Shown: positions 19,457 through 30,000 of the stretch, in pieces
Position numbering within the stretch: the stretch's first letter is position 1
Layout of the letters: every line of letters starts with the position of its first letter
Assembly (NCBI GenBank): GCA_001586965.3
Contig: LUCW03000734.1
Coordinates: 1-30,000, forward strand
Length of the DNA: 30,000 nt
DNA from: Sphaeroforma sirkka
Lineage: Eukaryota > Opisthokonta > Ichthyosporea > Ichthyophonida
Direction: 5' to 3'
Position numbers and translations under genes: made by a program
Notes under the pieces: generated by a model
Told to the model about the DNA's origin: nothing
What the model saw: only the letters and a program-made list of their open reading frames with translations
Database searches by the model: none

Positions 19457-19989
19457 GGTGGAACTGTGGCATAAAAAAGGTAGCAAAGGCTTAATAGAAG
19501 AAAGGCGAATAGTAATGTGCCTTAGCTTATAGATATTACTTGATATTACTAGAATGTGCACTTCATTGTACGAAATTTTGCGAAGGTAGTTTGCGAATTC
19601 GTTTCCATCAATATGTGTGAAAAAAGCCATAAACAACAAACACCGATGTTTTAATCTATTTATATTTTTGTATATAGTTTTTGGCTTGTCCGCATTCACA
19701 CTTCGATTTATATATGTGCGTTTAAACAAATGAAACGTGAGACAAGCTGGAGAAGAGTGTGATATTCATGCGTAGGTTACCGCAAATCGTGCTATATGGC
19801 GAGGTTTTATAGCATATGGAAGCGTCCACAATCTTTCTACAAGAAGTGCGAACAATATACAACCGAACAGTGTGCTGGCTTTCCACTTAGTTTAGGGAGA
19901 ACCAACTTGTATGAGAATTTTGGAAGAAGACGGTCTCAACCAACATATATGTACGCAAGCAGACCACTAAACACACAATCAAATACACA

Positions 19990-20032
<43 letters not shown>

Positions 20033-20050
20033 ATATATATATATATATGC

Positions 20051-20090
<40 letters not shown>

Positions 20091-21054
20091 CATATACACG
20101 GCGTCGCTATTTCCCCTTGTAGTCAATTCAACGAGTGCTTGCGAGCTAAAAATAACAGAAATGTCTAATATGCCTGTACATGTAGTTACACTATTGTGGT
20201 ATCCACGTCGCACAGATGATACAAATATGAGCTGGAATATCGTGACGCAGTCGTACGGTCCACTACCGTGAATCATAAAACTTTAGGTGTGGCACATACG
20301 GAGAGACAAGGTTGCGATATACATACTAACCTAATAGAACGAACGGCGAAGGGGAGTTGTTGTGTCGGTGATACGAGATGCTCACTCTCGAACCTATATA
20401 GCTATATAACCTATACTGCAAAACGACAATATATATCTACTTTTGGTGTTCAACTGTTCATTTGTGCGCGGTGTTTCGAAAATGCGAATTTGGCAACCAT
20501 ATTGGTTTTATGAAAATGGCTATTCTGCTTGCTTTGGAAAAGATTGCATAGGCACTGCTGCCAGGGTGCCTTTTAGGGGCCTAATACTTTATCCTAACTT
20601 GGGACGATCGTATGGTTTATTTTATATCAGAAACACAACACAAACAACAATAATAAAGTGGTTTATCGTTGTTAGAAAATAGTATGCGATAAAAACGCTC
20701 AAATAATGCTGTAAATATAATCAGACTCGAACCGTGAATTTGGATCACGAATGAGTATACCGAATCAATTAACAACACATTATGAATGTTGTAAATTATC
20801 GCAATTCTAAACGTAAACTTTTTACCAGAGGACACAAAACTATGGTTTTATTTTGGTATCGGGGTTTTGAATAAATTCTAACAAAACTTTACAAAAAATT
20901 GAGAAGTGAATATACTGTCACTGAGGAGCCACATGGCCCTCGTGCGGGGCCGTGGATTAATAATGTAAAACTGCGACAGATACGCAATTGAACGTTCTTT
21001 CTCACCATTAGTAGATACACCGTGCTATTTTGCAGTAGTATCTTTGTGTGAATC
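19457..21054. promoter_or_regulatory. Spacer between divergent ATP5PD and RPL35A
   Basis: About 1.6 kb that should hold both promoters and the 5' untranslated regions. No TATA box or known motif could be placed with confidence. It includes a CA/TA microsatellite at 19985-20099. Open frames here (19796-20122, 20268-20682 and others) show no protein-like features. Confidence 0.4.
19985..20099. repeat. (CA)n-(TA)n microsatellite
   Basis: Two long CA runs alternate with TA runs, separated by the short unique GCTG. Confidence 0.95.
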
Positions 21055-22832
21055 ATGCCGGAACCTTGCAGGTACGTCATACGTGCATACATCCGTAGTT
21101 AATAGACATTTTGAGATCATACCAGACTATGCTGTATGTGCGCATATGCATATTTACCACAAACGCACATACTCATGGGATGCGTGCATGCTAAGTTAGT
21201 GAAGAATAGGCACAATGCACATCGAATCAACATGATAACAGCAAACAAAAAAAACCGAAGATCCGAAGGATTATGAGATGCCTACATAACCCAAAGAAGT
21301 CCCTCGAAAAGGGAATATGGAAGCGAAACAACCATGTATACCAAAATACGCAATCAAAATAGGATATTCGTCAACAAATATAGAGATCGGTGGAAATACA
21401 GCACTGGGAGTGCATGAGCTTTTGTATAGTTATGGAAACTGACAAATGGAAACTCACTACAAGTGGCTCTACATAGAGGATGAGTGCCATGATCACATCA
21501 ACACCAGCTACACATATCTTACACATTTATTGATCGAGTTGAAAAGCGTTTCAAAATGAAGCCTTTCTGGTCTCAAGCAGAATAGTTGAATGGAGACAGA
21601 AACGCGCACCTATGCTTTGACAGCTATACATAGTTATAGACTTCCGCCGACTTATGCTCGATGCTGGTGTAGTTGCTCACTGAATACCAGATTTAGTTCA
21701 CAAGCGCGTCAGCTTGTAAGATAAATGCCTTCCTCGGATACTGGCATATTGCTTTAGTTACTCACTACCGACTTTCTGATTTGTTATTGCGCTACGTCAG
21801 ATTATACGCCAAGGCGAAGATTATGGGCTTCAAGCGTGGACAGCGCATACAGAAGACCCACACTTCGCTCATCAAAATTGAGGGTATGTTTTTCATGTTT
21901 TAATTGAATCTGTGGGCTAATGAGTTGTAAAAATGGGCTATCAATATTTTGTGTGTTCTAGACAATTCTTCAATGTGAACAGTTGTTTTCTATCTGTACT
22001 GGATAATTCACATTATTGTCGATAGTATAGCCGCTCAGAACATGCAATGTATATGCGAATATTCACCTGCATGTCGTGGATACTTTTTATGTCACTGCGG
22101 CTAGTATTAGTATTCACTGGTATTCAACGCCCATGCATCTTCGCATACAAAACCTAAAGGTGTGAACACCAAGGAGAGCGCCGAGTTCTACTTCGGCAAG
22201 AAGATCGCCTACGTGTACAAAGCCAAGCGCCACACGAAGAACCGTTCCACCGGACAGGACACACGCTACCGTGTTATCTGGGGCAAGGTCACCCGATCCC
22301 ACGGAAACATCGGCACTGTACGCGCTAAGTTCACCAACCCTCTTCCCCCTCAGACCATGTCCGCCTCGTGTCGTGTGGTATGTATCTGCAGTTTGTTAGG
22401 GTTTATTATCATAGATGTGGTTGGGTAGAGGTTTTATATCTGGTTGTAGGGGTTCTTCGTCTCGCCCTGCACGGTGCTTGACGTATATGGTCTGGTATTT
22501 ATATACGGCATATCGTAGTCTAGTGGTACTTTGGTACAAGAAGTACCCGAATGCACTCCTGAATTTGAACCGGCAATCATTCAATTATGTATACTAGTGG
22601 AGAACAACAATTTGATTGTACTTGTGCGCACTATATTTCAATTGTTGCGAGGCTGAACGGAGTACGCATATAGTGTTCTATCAATACTAGATTCGTGTCT
22701 ACCTCGTATGTGATATATGGCCTACACTGCTTGCAATGTTTCGGGTTGTGGTTCTAAGACTTGATATGCTTTCATAATTAACACTGCGCATTTTTTGTTT
22801 ATTTGCAGATGTTGTACCCATCCAGAGTTTAA
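21055..22832 (+). CDS. RPL35A: 60S ribosomal protein eL33 / L35a (4 exons, complete)
   Basis: A structural protein of the large ribosomal subunit. Exons: 21055-21071, 21801-21883, 22160-22377 and 22809-22832, in phase, 113 aa (human 110). Exon 1 is only 17 nt (MPEPC plus two bases) with donor AG|GTACGT; joined to exon 2 it gives [14 protein letters not shown], matching the RLWSKAIFAGYKRG region of eL33. Exon 3 carries [25 protein letters not shown] and GTVRAKF, the family signature. Exon 4 supplies MLYPSRV and the stop, the invariant C-terminus. The tiny first exon is inferred from phase, donor quality and fit; no other upstream ATG with a suitable donor stood out. Confidence 0.95.
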
Positions 22833-22866
22833 ACCCTCGGAACGGTGTATATAAATCTTGAAGGTG

Positions 22867-22872
22867 AATAAA
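22867..22872 (+). terminator. Polyadenylation signal AATAAA for RPL35A
   Basis: AATAAA lies 34 bases after the RPL35A stop, a compact 3' end typical of ribosomal protein genes. Confidence 0.8.
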
Positions 22873-24818
22873 GACTTTCCGTCAATGGTCGTCGATTAGA
22901 GCACTTATTGGCTGTGTATGTGTACATTTTTTGTTCGTGTCATAATTGCGTGTTTTGGGAATCATTTATAATGTGTATTCTGAACATAGTCTTAACGAGG
23001 CGAGTGAGAGTATCGACATGGTGAAAAGCTTTGGGGAAATTTTACTGTGTGCTTTTCAGCTCATAATTATGTTGATCGAGATGTGGAGTACGTTGTTTTA
23101 GGGTTTGGTGCCCAAGTATAGAGTGCAGAATAGAGGAGGTTGTCTGCTTGTTTGGATGGAAACTTCTGTAAAGTTGCGATCGCATTCGGTATGTGTGGGT
23201 TTTAAAATTAGTTGAGGAGTAGGGAAACTGGATGGTTTGCATCTGTAGATTAAGATTACTGAGAATGTGTAGGAGGAAATAGCGAATCATCATCAGAAGT
23301 TGAGGAAGGGCTTGGAAACGTGCAAGGAAGTTTTCAATTTCCGGAATATTCAGTTTTTGTATTCAAGTTTCCGGAATTGTGCTGTATTGCTGCGAGGAGA
23401 ATGGACACTGTACAGTATTCTGTGAGCTATTGCGACAAGTTAAGAAATCGCATTCTAGTATGGCATCGAAGAAATTCGCGATACTTCACATCTTTGGATG
23501 TGTGGGCGAAATCGGCTAAGTTTTATCTGTATTCAATGAGGGCCAGCTCGCGCATAAAGATTTCCGTGGGAGGGTTCCGGTGATATCAATTGAGATATAT
23601 ATAGGTATTCAATCACGCACACACACCTATTAACTGTGCTTGCTTTGCTATAATTGAGTGTAACGGAGCCTTAAAGATTTCCGTGGGAGGGTTCCGGTGA
23701 TATCAATTGAGATATATATAGGTATTCAATCACGCACACACACCTATTAACTGTGCTTGCTTTGCTATAATTGAGTGTAACGGAGCCTTAAGCAAAATCT
23801 CAAGGTGATATGCGATGTTGGGCACTGTTTACCAAGATATAAAAACTCACATCAAGCATCAAGTGGGTGAAGTTTGGAGTGCATCAGTATTCGTTGTAGA
23901 TATTCATTTGGAGGGTGATATTGTATTTATCGTCAAGTGTGACAACTACACGCTCAGATGGAATGCGGTCAGTGTATGGTAGGCCACCTCAGTTGGTTAA
24001 AAAACACATAGCCATTATAGGCGGACGGGAGGCTCGACACTCCTTCAGTAATGAATGATATATTCTGCCTTTCAAACCACTGCATATCCGCTAAGCGCTG
24101 GTTAAACGAAGACTAGAAACATCTGTGCGGTGGTATGTGTACAGTCGCATCTGCACATCTGCAATGAGAGCCCGAGTAAGTGATACACTGATGCTGGCAT
24201 GCAAGGCTAGTTGTGATCGATTGCGTTCCAAATAAAGGAGTGTTTTCCTACGGTACATGTTCCTAGCAACAACTTGAGCGTTTTAAAAGTACGTATCCAG
24301 CACGCTCTGCTTCTACACACACACCTGTACATTTTGTTGTACAGCTATACGGCGTTTTCTTTTTCCATTGAGGAACAACTCGTCTTTTCGGAATATTTAC
24401 TGAATGGGCAACAGCAAGGCAGTAAACAACGCACACATGATCAATTATAAGATTTTCGTAGAACAATACAGATCCTTGTATACACTGTTGAATAATGGGT
24501 GGGCGGGCAAGACTGATCATCACCTGAACGGTGTTAAAATAGCAATGCATCTGAAACTGTCCACTGCAATAGATCGAGATACTGTTTGGGCGGTTAAGAG
24601 ATAGAGTGTACATACAACCATCGCTGTATCTAAAGAAAGCAAATCTGTGCCCCAAAAATACTTTCATCGTAGTTTTTATGAGACTAGAGCGAATTTTAGC
24701 TACCCTATTTATCCCAAATCGTAGAGGATACAGTTGGTTGGCGTACAACTGACTGTTCGTGTGCGCTCATTCGTATTCTTATTAAATTCTCTAGAGTATG
24801 TCGGACTAGTGTCAGCAA
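22873..24818. other. Intergenic spacer between convergent RPL35A and NOM1
   Basis: Nearly 2 kb with no supported gene. The + strand frame at 23320-23583 and the - strand frame at 24263-24748 have no recognisable domain. A tandem duplication lies at 23556-23789. Confidence 0.45.
23556..23789. repeat. 117-bp perfect tandem duplication
   Basis: The unit starting AAAGATTTCCGTGGGAGGG and ending ACGGAGCCTT occurs twice without visible differences (23556-23672 and 23673-23789). It includes a short CACACACAC run. Confidence 0.95.
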
Positions 24819-27800
24819 CTACCCTATTGTAGTTTCGCGCATGGTTGTTTTGACCAAGGCAATCCTCTTCTTCAGGGTTGTACGTTTCTCTGGGTCCTTC
24901 GTGGCCTGGCGTATATATATTAACGAGTTACAACTTTAATATGTAGTGATTTATATAAGTTCCATAAATTCGGCAAAAGTTGAAGAAACTTCCGAGATAC
25001 GAGCATACAGAAATCAGCAATCATCGTTCCTTTGAACATACCTTGAGTACAAAGTGCGAGAGAAATACATTGATGCCCTCCTTTAGATGTTCGATACCAG
25101 TGATGCCTGAGAGCCGCTTGAAAAGAACTGGGACTGCAGTGGGTGAATTAATGCATCAGTTATATGTCCGCCGACGAATTCGATCCAAGCTAAATCTGAG
25201 TGTAGGAGTGTACTCAGAATTGCAAAGGCAAGCAGTCGATGGATCGAAAAACAGTGGTAGATCATTCCAACGCAAGAGCTCCATTCACCGCCCCATAAAA
25301 AACCTCACTCATAAACGCTCGAAAAGGAGACACGAACTTACTTGCAGCTTCATCGTTCTCAAGTAGTAGCTTCGTGAACACCGTCCGGAAAAAGTTAACC
25401 GAGTAGATGTCGAGATTTGTGAACGATACCACTTTCAGTATAGCCAACGATAACGCGTGATTATTGAATAAATGCACCAGAAGCCTCGCCAAGTTGAGCA
25501 TAGCCCTTCATGTGCAAAGAGTTGAAGTTGGGATTAAAAATCACACAGAGACGAAACATCAATGCATATACACTATTTAAAATTTAACCGTCAGTCCTTA
25601 ACCATCACTACCACTCTTAGCCTGCAATTCACATATACAGTGGATAGAACCATACCTTGGGCTCAAAGTCTCCATATCCTTGAAGCGATCCCAGAAACTA
25701 TATTGGAATGTGAACTTATAATTGTAGTTGAAGTGACAGAACTTGGAGGAAAGGTAGGCGTAGTAAGGGTTGTACACCTTCTCTTGCATGCAGCATTCGA
25801 TGATGACCTTCACGATCTCTCGTTCCTGCAAAGCAGCGATACATGACACGAGTTTCAGTAGGCCATCTCACCGACGAAGCAACGAGACTTTCAGATTACA
25901 TCAAAACATGTTCAACGATAATACACAGATACTTTTACTTCAATATACCACGTATAGCAGGCCATGTGTGTACTCGCAGATAAATTAAATAGATAATATA
26001 AGCACCGAAGCGACAAGCTTCAGGAGCTAAATTCAAATAGCAATATGTCTAGGGCTAGGGTTGGTGCACTGACTCACCTGTTTGTCCTTCAGTCCCAGCC
26101 TGAGTAGCTTCTCGAATGCATCCAGGTAGTCCACACTCCCCATCACAACACAGAAAATACTACGTCGGACATCAGTATTCATCCGTTGTGCACGTGCTAG
26201 CTCTAGCAGTTTCTTGGTCTCCACACTTGATCCATCCATCGTTCCGCTTGATTGGAGTAGTGTAGACTCGCGTGCAAAAGCTTCCTCTATACCCGTGGCA
26301 GAAAAAAAGACGTGTTATCGCAACAGATGGTATGCTTTGTAGGAACACGTATTAAGTTTTCTGGTTGAAAATCTAAGAGATGCATGGCAACCGGTTTATG
26401 CGCATTGTGTGCTGAAATGCACATCAGATGAAGTATCCGACACCAGATTGCCCGCAAGCATTTGGGCTAAAATGTCGAATAGAATCATACAGCTGGAACA
26501 ACCCCAACACATCCGCGAGAGCGACTAAAATGATAACCAGGGCAACTATTACCCAGAAAAAATTTTCGCCAAGTTTTTTTTTAAATTGAATAAGGTACTA
26601 GTTTATAGCCGAGGGTTAGCAGGCATGTTATAGTGCATGAGAATTAATTTAGTACTACAGTGGTTAGCGAGGGTTCCACTAATATACCTAGTGGAGGCAT
26701 AGTCTTGATTGAGTATTGTAAGCTATATCACCTATAGTGCCCTGATGAATCCCCACCAAAAAATTACTACCCCTTTGATGGAATAACATGATATATCCTG
26801 CCCCCGTGAAAGTAGCCTTGCCCCTCCTGACTTCCTATAGGTCTACTCGTAGAGGTACGGGTGTGTGTGTATAGGCGGAGGGGGGACACTCCTTATTCTT
26901 ATACACCGGGGTATAGCCTCCACTCCAAGCATTTGAGAGAGCTATGTCACTTATTTCCTAATATAACAAGATCTCTCCCTAGGAGTACACTCCCATACCC
27001 TGTACAATATACACTTACATAGAAAAAATCACATTACCTTTGCCAGTCCAGGCGGTTCCCACGAGCCACCACCGTCCCTTTTCATGGGCATTTAGCAGAT
27101 CGTCACGACCTACTGTCAACATGTTGCGTCCACCAGCGCTACTAGTGCTATCCCTGGTGTGTACATTGGAAGGTCATATATCTGAGACAAGAAACAAACC
27201 TTCTCTTCAAAACTGATACTCGGAATGAAGACAACTGGAGAACCAGAGCACTTCTTACCTAGTCTTGCTGATGTCTCGCAAATTACCCTTCAACGTGGTG
27301 ATCAAGTGCGCGACCTCGTCATTCACAACGCCACGCATGCGGTTGTTCTTCAGATCATTGATCATTTCAACCATAAACTGCACACGCGTGCTTTTGCGTT
27401 CTGCCGCGTCGCCATCAGCGTTTCTGCGTCTCGCCTTCTCATGTACATTGAGAATCAGCTCTTTCAACAATCCTGGGTCATCCTCTCGGAGATTGCGGCC
27501 CACAATTTTTAGGAAGTGCAACACCAGCTCCACATCTAATTCGCTAAAGCTCTCGATGAAAATTGATAAGTAGTCAAAGACTATGCGATGAGATACCACC
27601 TGCGAAGGACAACACAATCATACAATCAGTCTGAATTCAGTATATGGTTTTTTGTAAAACAATGACAAAAAATGAAGGGGTGTGGGCATGAAATTTAACG
27701 CAATGTACAGTGACAGAGAGAAACTGCAAAGCAATAACTTATAAGCACGCAGCGAAATCACGCAAGTTCACTCAAAAGTGATACAGACAAAAATATTAAA

Positions 27801-30000
27801 GGGAGAATCCCAAATGTAGTGGCCCTTGAATACCACAGGGATTCACGCATAGTTTGCGCACCCACTCACATACGAGCAGGCCTTGTTGTGGTACGAATAA
27901 ACCAGTCACAACTATATTATACCTCGAGTAGATACAGATTGTACAGTACGAACTTGTCAAATGCGGCAGAGATATATTTGGGGCAGAATAGCACGCACAT
28001 CTCATTAATCACAAAAAGAACACAAACCACTGCACGAAAGACTCGCAAATATTATCCATTAGAGCTCAGATTAGAGAGCAGAAAGCCATTTGAAGCTGCA
28101 GCGTACCTTGAAGAGATACAGATACGCCAGCATGGACATTAAATTAGCGGGCTCTTTGGTCGACTGCTCGGATGGATCACTGTCTTTCACTTGTGCATAG
28201 CAAGTTTCAAACTTCTCGACAAGCGCGGCAATGAAGCAAGCTCCAAATTCGATGCCAACAACACCTGCAGAAGGTGAAAGGGAGAGCACGCCAGGGAAAC
28301 GAAAAGGTTAAATTGATTTAACGCGCGGTTGCCGCACAACCCGGATCGAAGCGCCGGATCGGCGATATAATCAGTGCAGATACTCTGTTTAAACTGCAGC
28401 TTAGCAGTCATGCCATAAAATGACATATCGCCATATACAGAGAGGTTTGAGTAAGATAGGCACGCATCAACATGATAAGCCACATACCATGGATAGCAGC
28501 AACGAAGGAACCGTACGTAACCATCAGGCGATCAGAGTGACGACTCTCAAATCTCAGAGCTTCCAACATCAGTTCTGTGATTGTGTCGTGCATATCCCTG
28601 CATGTGATCAACAGACTCATTAGCAATGTCCTTGATCAAACACTAGGATAGGGGCAAGTCCTTCCGCCCCATATGTATAGCAAAATAAATGGCGGGTACT
28701 CTTACCTTCGAGCAGAGACCGAATATAGCTTCTCAATTTCATTCACAGTTGTCGTAAAAGTAGTGTCGTTCAGTCGATTAAGTTGTCCTGGATGATGGGA
28801 GGAGACGAAGCTCACGACTCAGCACAAACTATATATTCAAAAATTTGCAAGTACAAAGTGTGACTACCGATCCGATGGACAGAGAACCCGGCTGAGAATG
28901 TATTTCCGATTTGCATAATGTCATTGTTCGGGTTTAAATAGTTTTTAAACAATGTATCAATATTTCCATACCTTTCACTTTCCGTTGCAGTTGGGTTAGT
29001 TTCTCGTTGCTTTGCTTTTTCCTCAAATGCGGCGGGACGTACTTTGACGGCGCTGACTCTGCATTTGCAATGTGTTAAACGAGCAAGATTAAAAAGCTAA
29101 ATCAAAAAATCTCTCCTTGCGCCGCCTGAAATGGATATAGATATCCAAAAATCGAATAAACATGAAAAACCTCGTCAACTATATGTAGCACGTTTTTACC
29201 TGCCGCAGTTTCAGGAATCGCCGTTGAGGTTTCGTCTGCATTGTCAGCTTCCGTGACATCTTCATTCTCATCTTCTGAGGGATCAGAACCAGAGTTCTCC
29301 TCTGATGACTCATTGTCATTCACCTGGGCTGAGGGATCTTCAACTACTTCATCCACGTCATCATCGTCCCCGAATTGCTCTTCATTCTCAGCTATATAGA
29401 AGAAATCAAGCATATGACCAAAAAAATAGGAATATTGTCTTGGCTTATCTAGGTGTTTGAGTATGGGTTGTTGTCGTATGAGCTTAGGGTCGTATGAGCG
29501 TAATTTGTGGTCACATGAGCCACCTCGTCGTAAAATCGCTTGCCGATGACTGTGTCATCTCATCTATAGGTGTATACACATCATTTTGCTCATACTGCAC
29601 ATAGGCCATGATAAGCGGTCAAAAGATTCAACTCACCTTCACTAGCCGCGCTCTCCTCTTCACTAACATCGTCTAGGTATTCGTCTTCATCAGACCCGTA
29701 TAGTATATACGATAGGCCTTCTTCCTTGAATTTCGTCGGTAGTTTGCTGCCTTCTTTATTCTTGATACCCAATTTCTTCTCCATTTCCCGGATTATTCTG
29801 TCATCCTCATCCTGATGTGATAGGGCAATATGGAATGAAATCATCACCAACACGCGATACGTGGCAAATAGTCCAAGAAGTGTACGAATCGACACTTGAA
29901 AGCATCACACTGTTTCGGTTATTCGTAAATTTTGACACACACTTCTGAATTCAATACATCCTCTATCCTCTTCGTCGACTTTCTTTCGTCTACACCTTCC
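24819..30000 (-). CDS. NOM1: NOM1/SGD1 nucleolar MIF4G-MA3 protein (14 exons, N-terminus outside window)
   Basis: A nucleolar factor of 40S subunit assembly; the yeast relative Sgd1 works with an eIF4A-like helicase. Exons: >30000-29943, 29811-29637, 29391-29200, 29058-28972, 28787-28706, 28597-28488, 28264-28107, 27599-27259, 27153-27038, 26286-26078, 25825-25656, 25505-25342, 25133-25042 and 24905-24819; all phases fit, giving 679 aa here. In order: EKKLGIKNKEGSKLPTKF; an acidic stretch; SAPSKYVPPHLRKKQ, the lead-in to MIF4G; MIF4G (LNRLND to about YLYLFKVVSHRIVFDYL); HEKGRWWLVGTAW; MA3 (RMNTDVRRSIFCVVMGS, DYLDAFEKLLRLGLKDKQ, NPYYAYLSSKFC); and LSLAILKVVSFTNLD. The end of the first visible exon is uncertain: a GT at 29957 also keeps the frame. 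The exon at 25505 uses an AAG acceptor. Confidence 0.93.

Noticed and set aside
21072..22808. snoRNA genes in RPL35A introns
   Set aside because: Introns of ribosomal protein genes often host them, but no convincing C/D or H/ACA boxes were found by eye.
23975..24050. Possible tRNA (CTCAGTTGGTTA, then GGCTCGACACTCC)
   Set aside because: A and B box resemblance is partial and no cloverleaf could be formed by eye. A covariance-model scan would decide.
27905..27975. Extra NOM1 exon (frame FDKFVLYNLYLLE before a GT)
   Set aside because: Exons 28264-28107 and 27599-27259 join in phase and give the expected continuous MIF4G sequence without it.

Overview
The window is eukaryotic: introns are numerous, splice sites are canonical GT-AG, and there are (TA)n and (CA)n microsatellites and retrotransposons. 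The three host genes look animal-like, and their intron density fits a unicellular holozoan (for example an ichthyosporean) or another intron-rich opisthokont. That placement is inference; no rRNA or other marker settles it.

Left half (about 1-16.6 kb): a nest of decayed retrotransposons. The outermost is a LINE-type element on the + strand (about 417-15874). Its endonuclease domain is split by an LTR retrotransposon, called element A here (1167-14457, genes on the - strand). A has about 600-bp LTRs (TGTA...TACA) and a clean 4-bp target duplication, GGTA. Its gag and protease lie on the right and a piece of integrase on the left; reverse transcriptase, RNase H and the first half of integrase are missing. 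In their place is a second Ty3-like element, B (3064-11284, genes on the - strand), with gag, protease, reverse transcriptase, RNase H, a Dam-like NPPW domain, and integrase with a GPY/F-like tail. B shows no recognisable long LTRs. It has 25-bp inverted repeats at its edges, set inside a 56/57-bp direct repeat. The Dam-like domain and the inverted ends recall DIRS elements, yet the recombinase is a DDE integrase; this is the most unusual signal in the window. A tRNA-like (SINE-like) sequence sits in A's gag, and the LINE reverse transcriptase runs straight into a 700-bp microsatellite tract.

Right half (16.6-30 kb): three intact-looking host genes. ATP synthase subunit d (- strand, 5 exons, complete, 158 aa) and ribosomal protein eL33/RPL35A (+ strand, 4 exons, complete, 113 aa) are divergent across a 1.6-kb spacer. 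RPL35A converges on NOM1/SGD1 (- strand, 14 exons visible, N-terminus beyond the window), a nucleolar MIF4G/MA3 protein of small-subunit ribosome assembly. Exon phases join without a frameshift in all three genes, in contrast to the many frameshifts in the transposons. Two recent perfect tandem duplications (105 and 117 bp) lie in this half; one of them copies a splice acceptor of the ATP synthase gene.

Together the host genes serve mitochondrial energy supply and ribosome production; no operon-like relation is implied.
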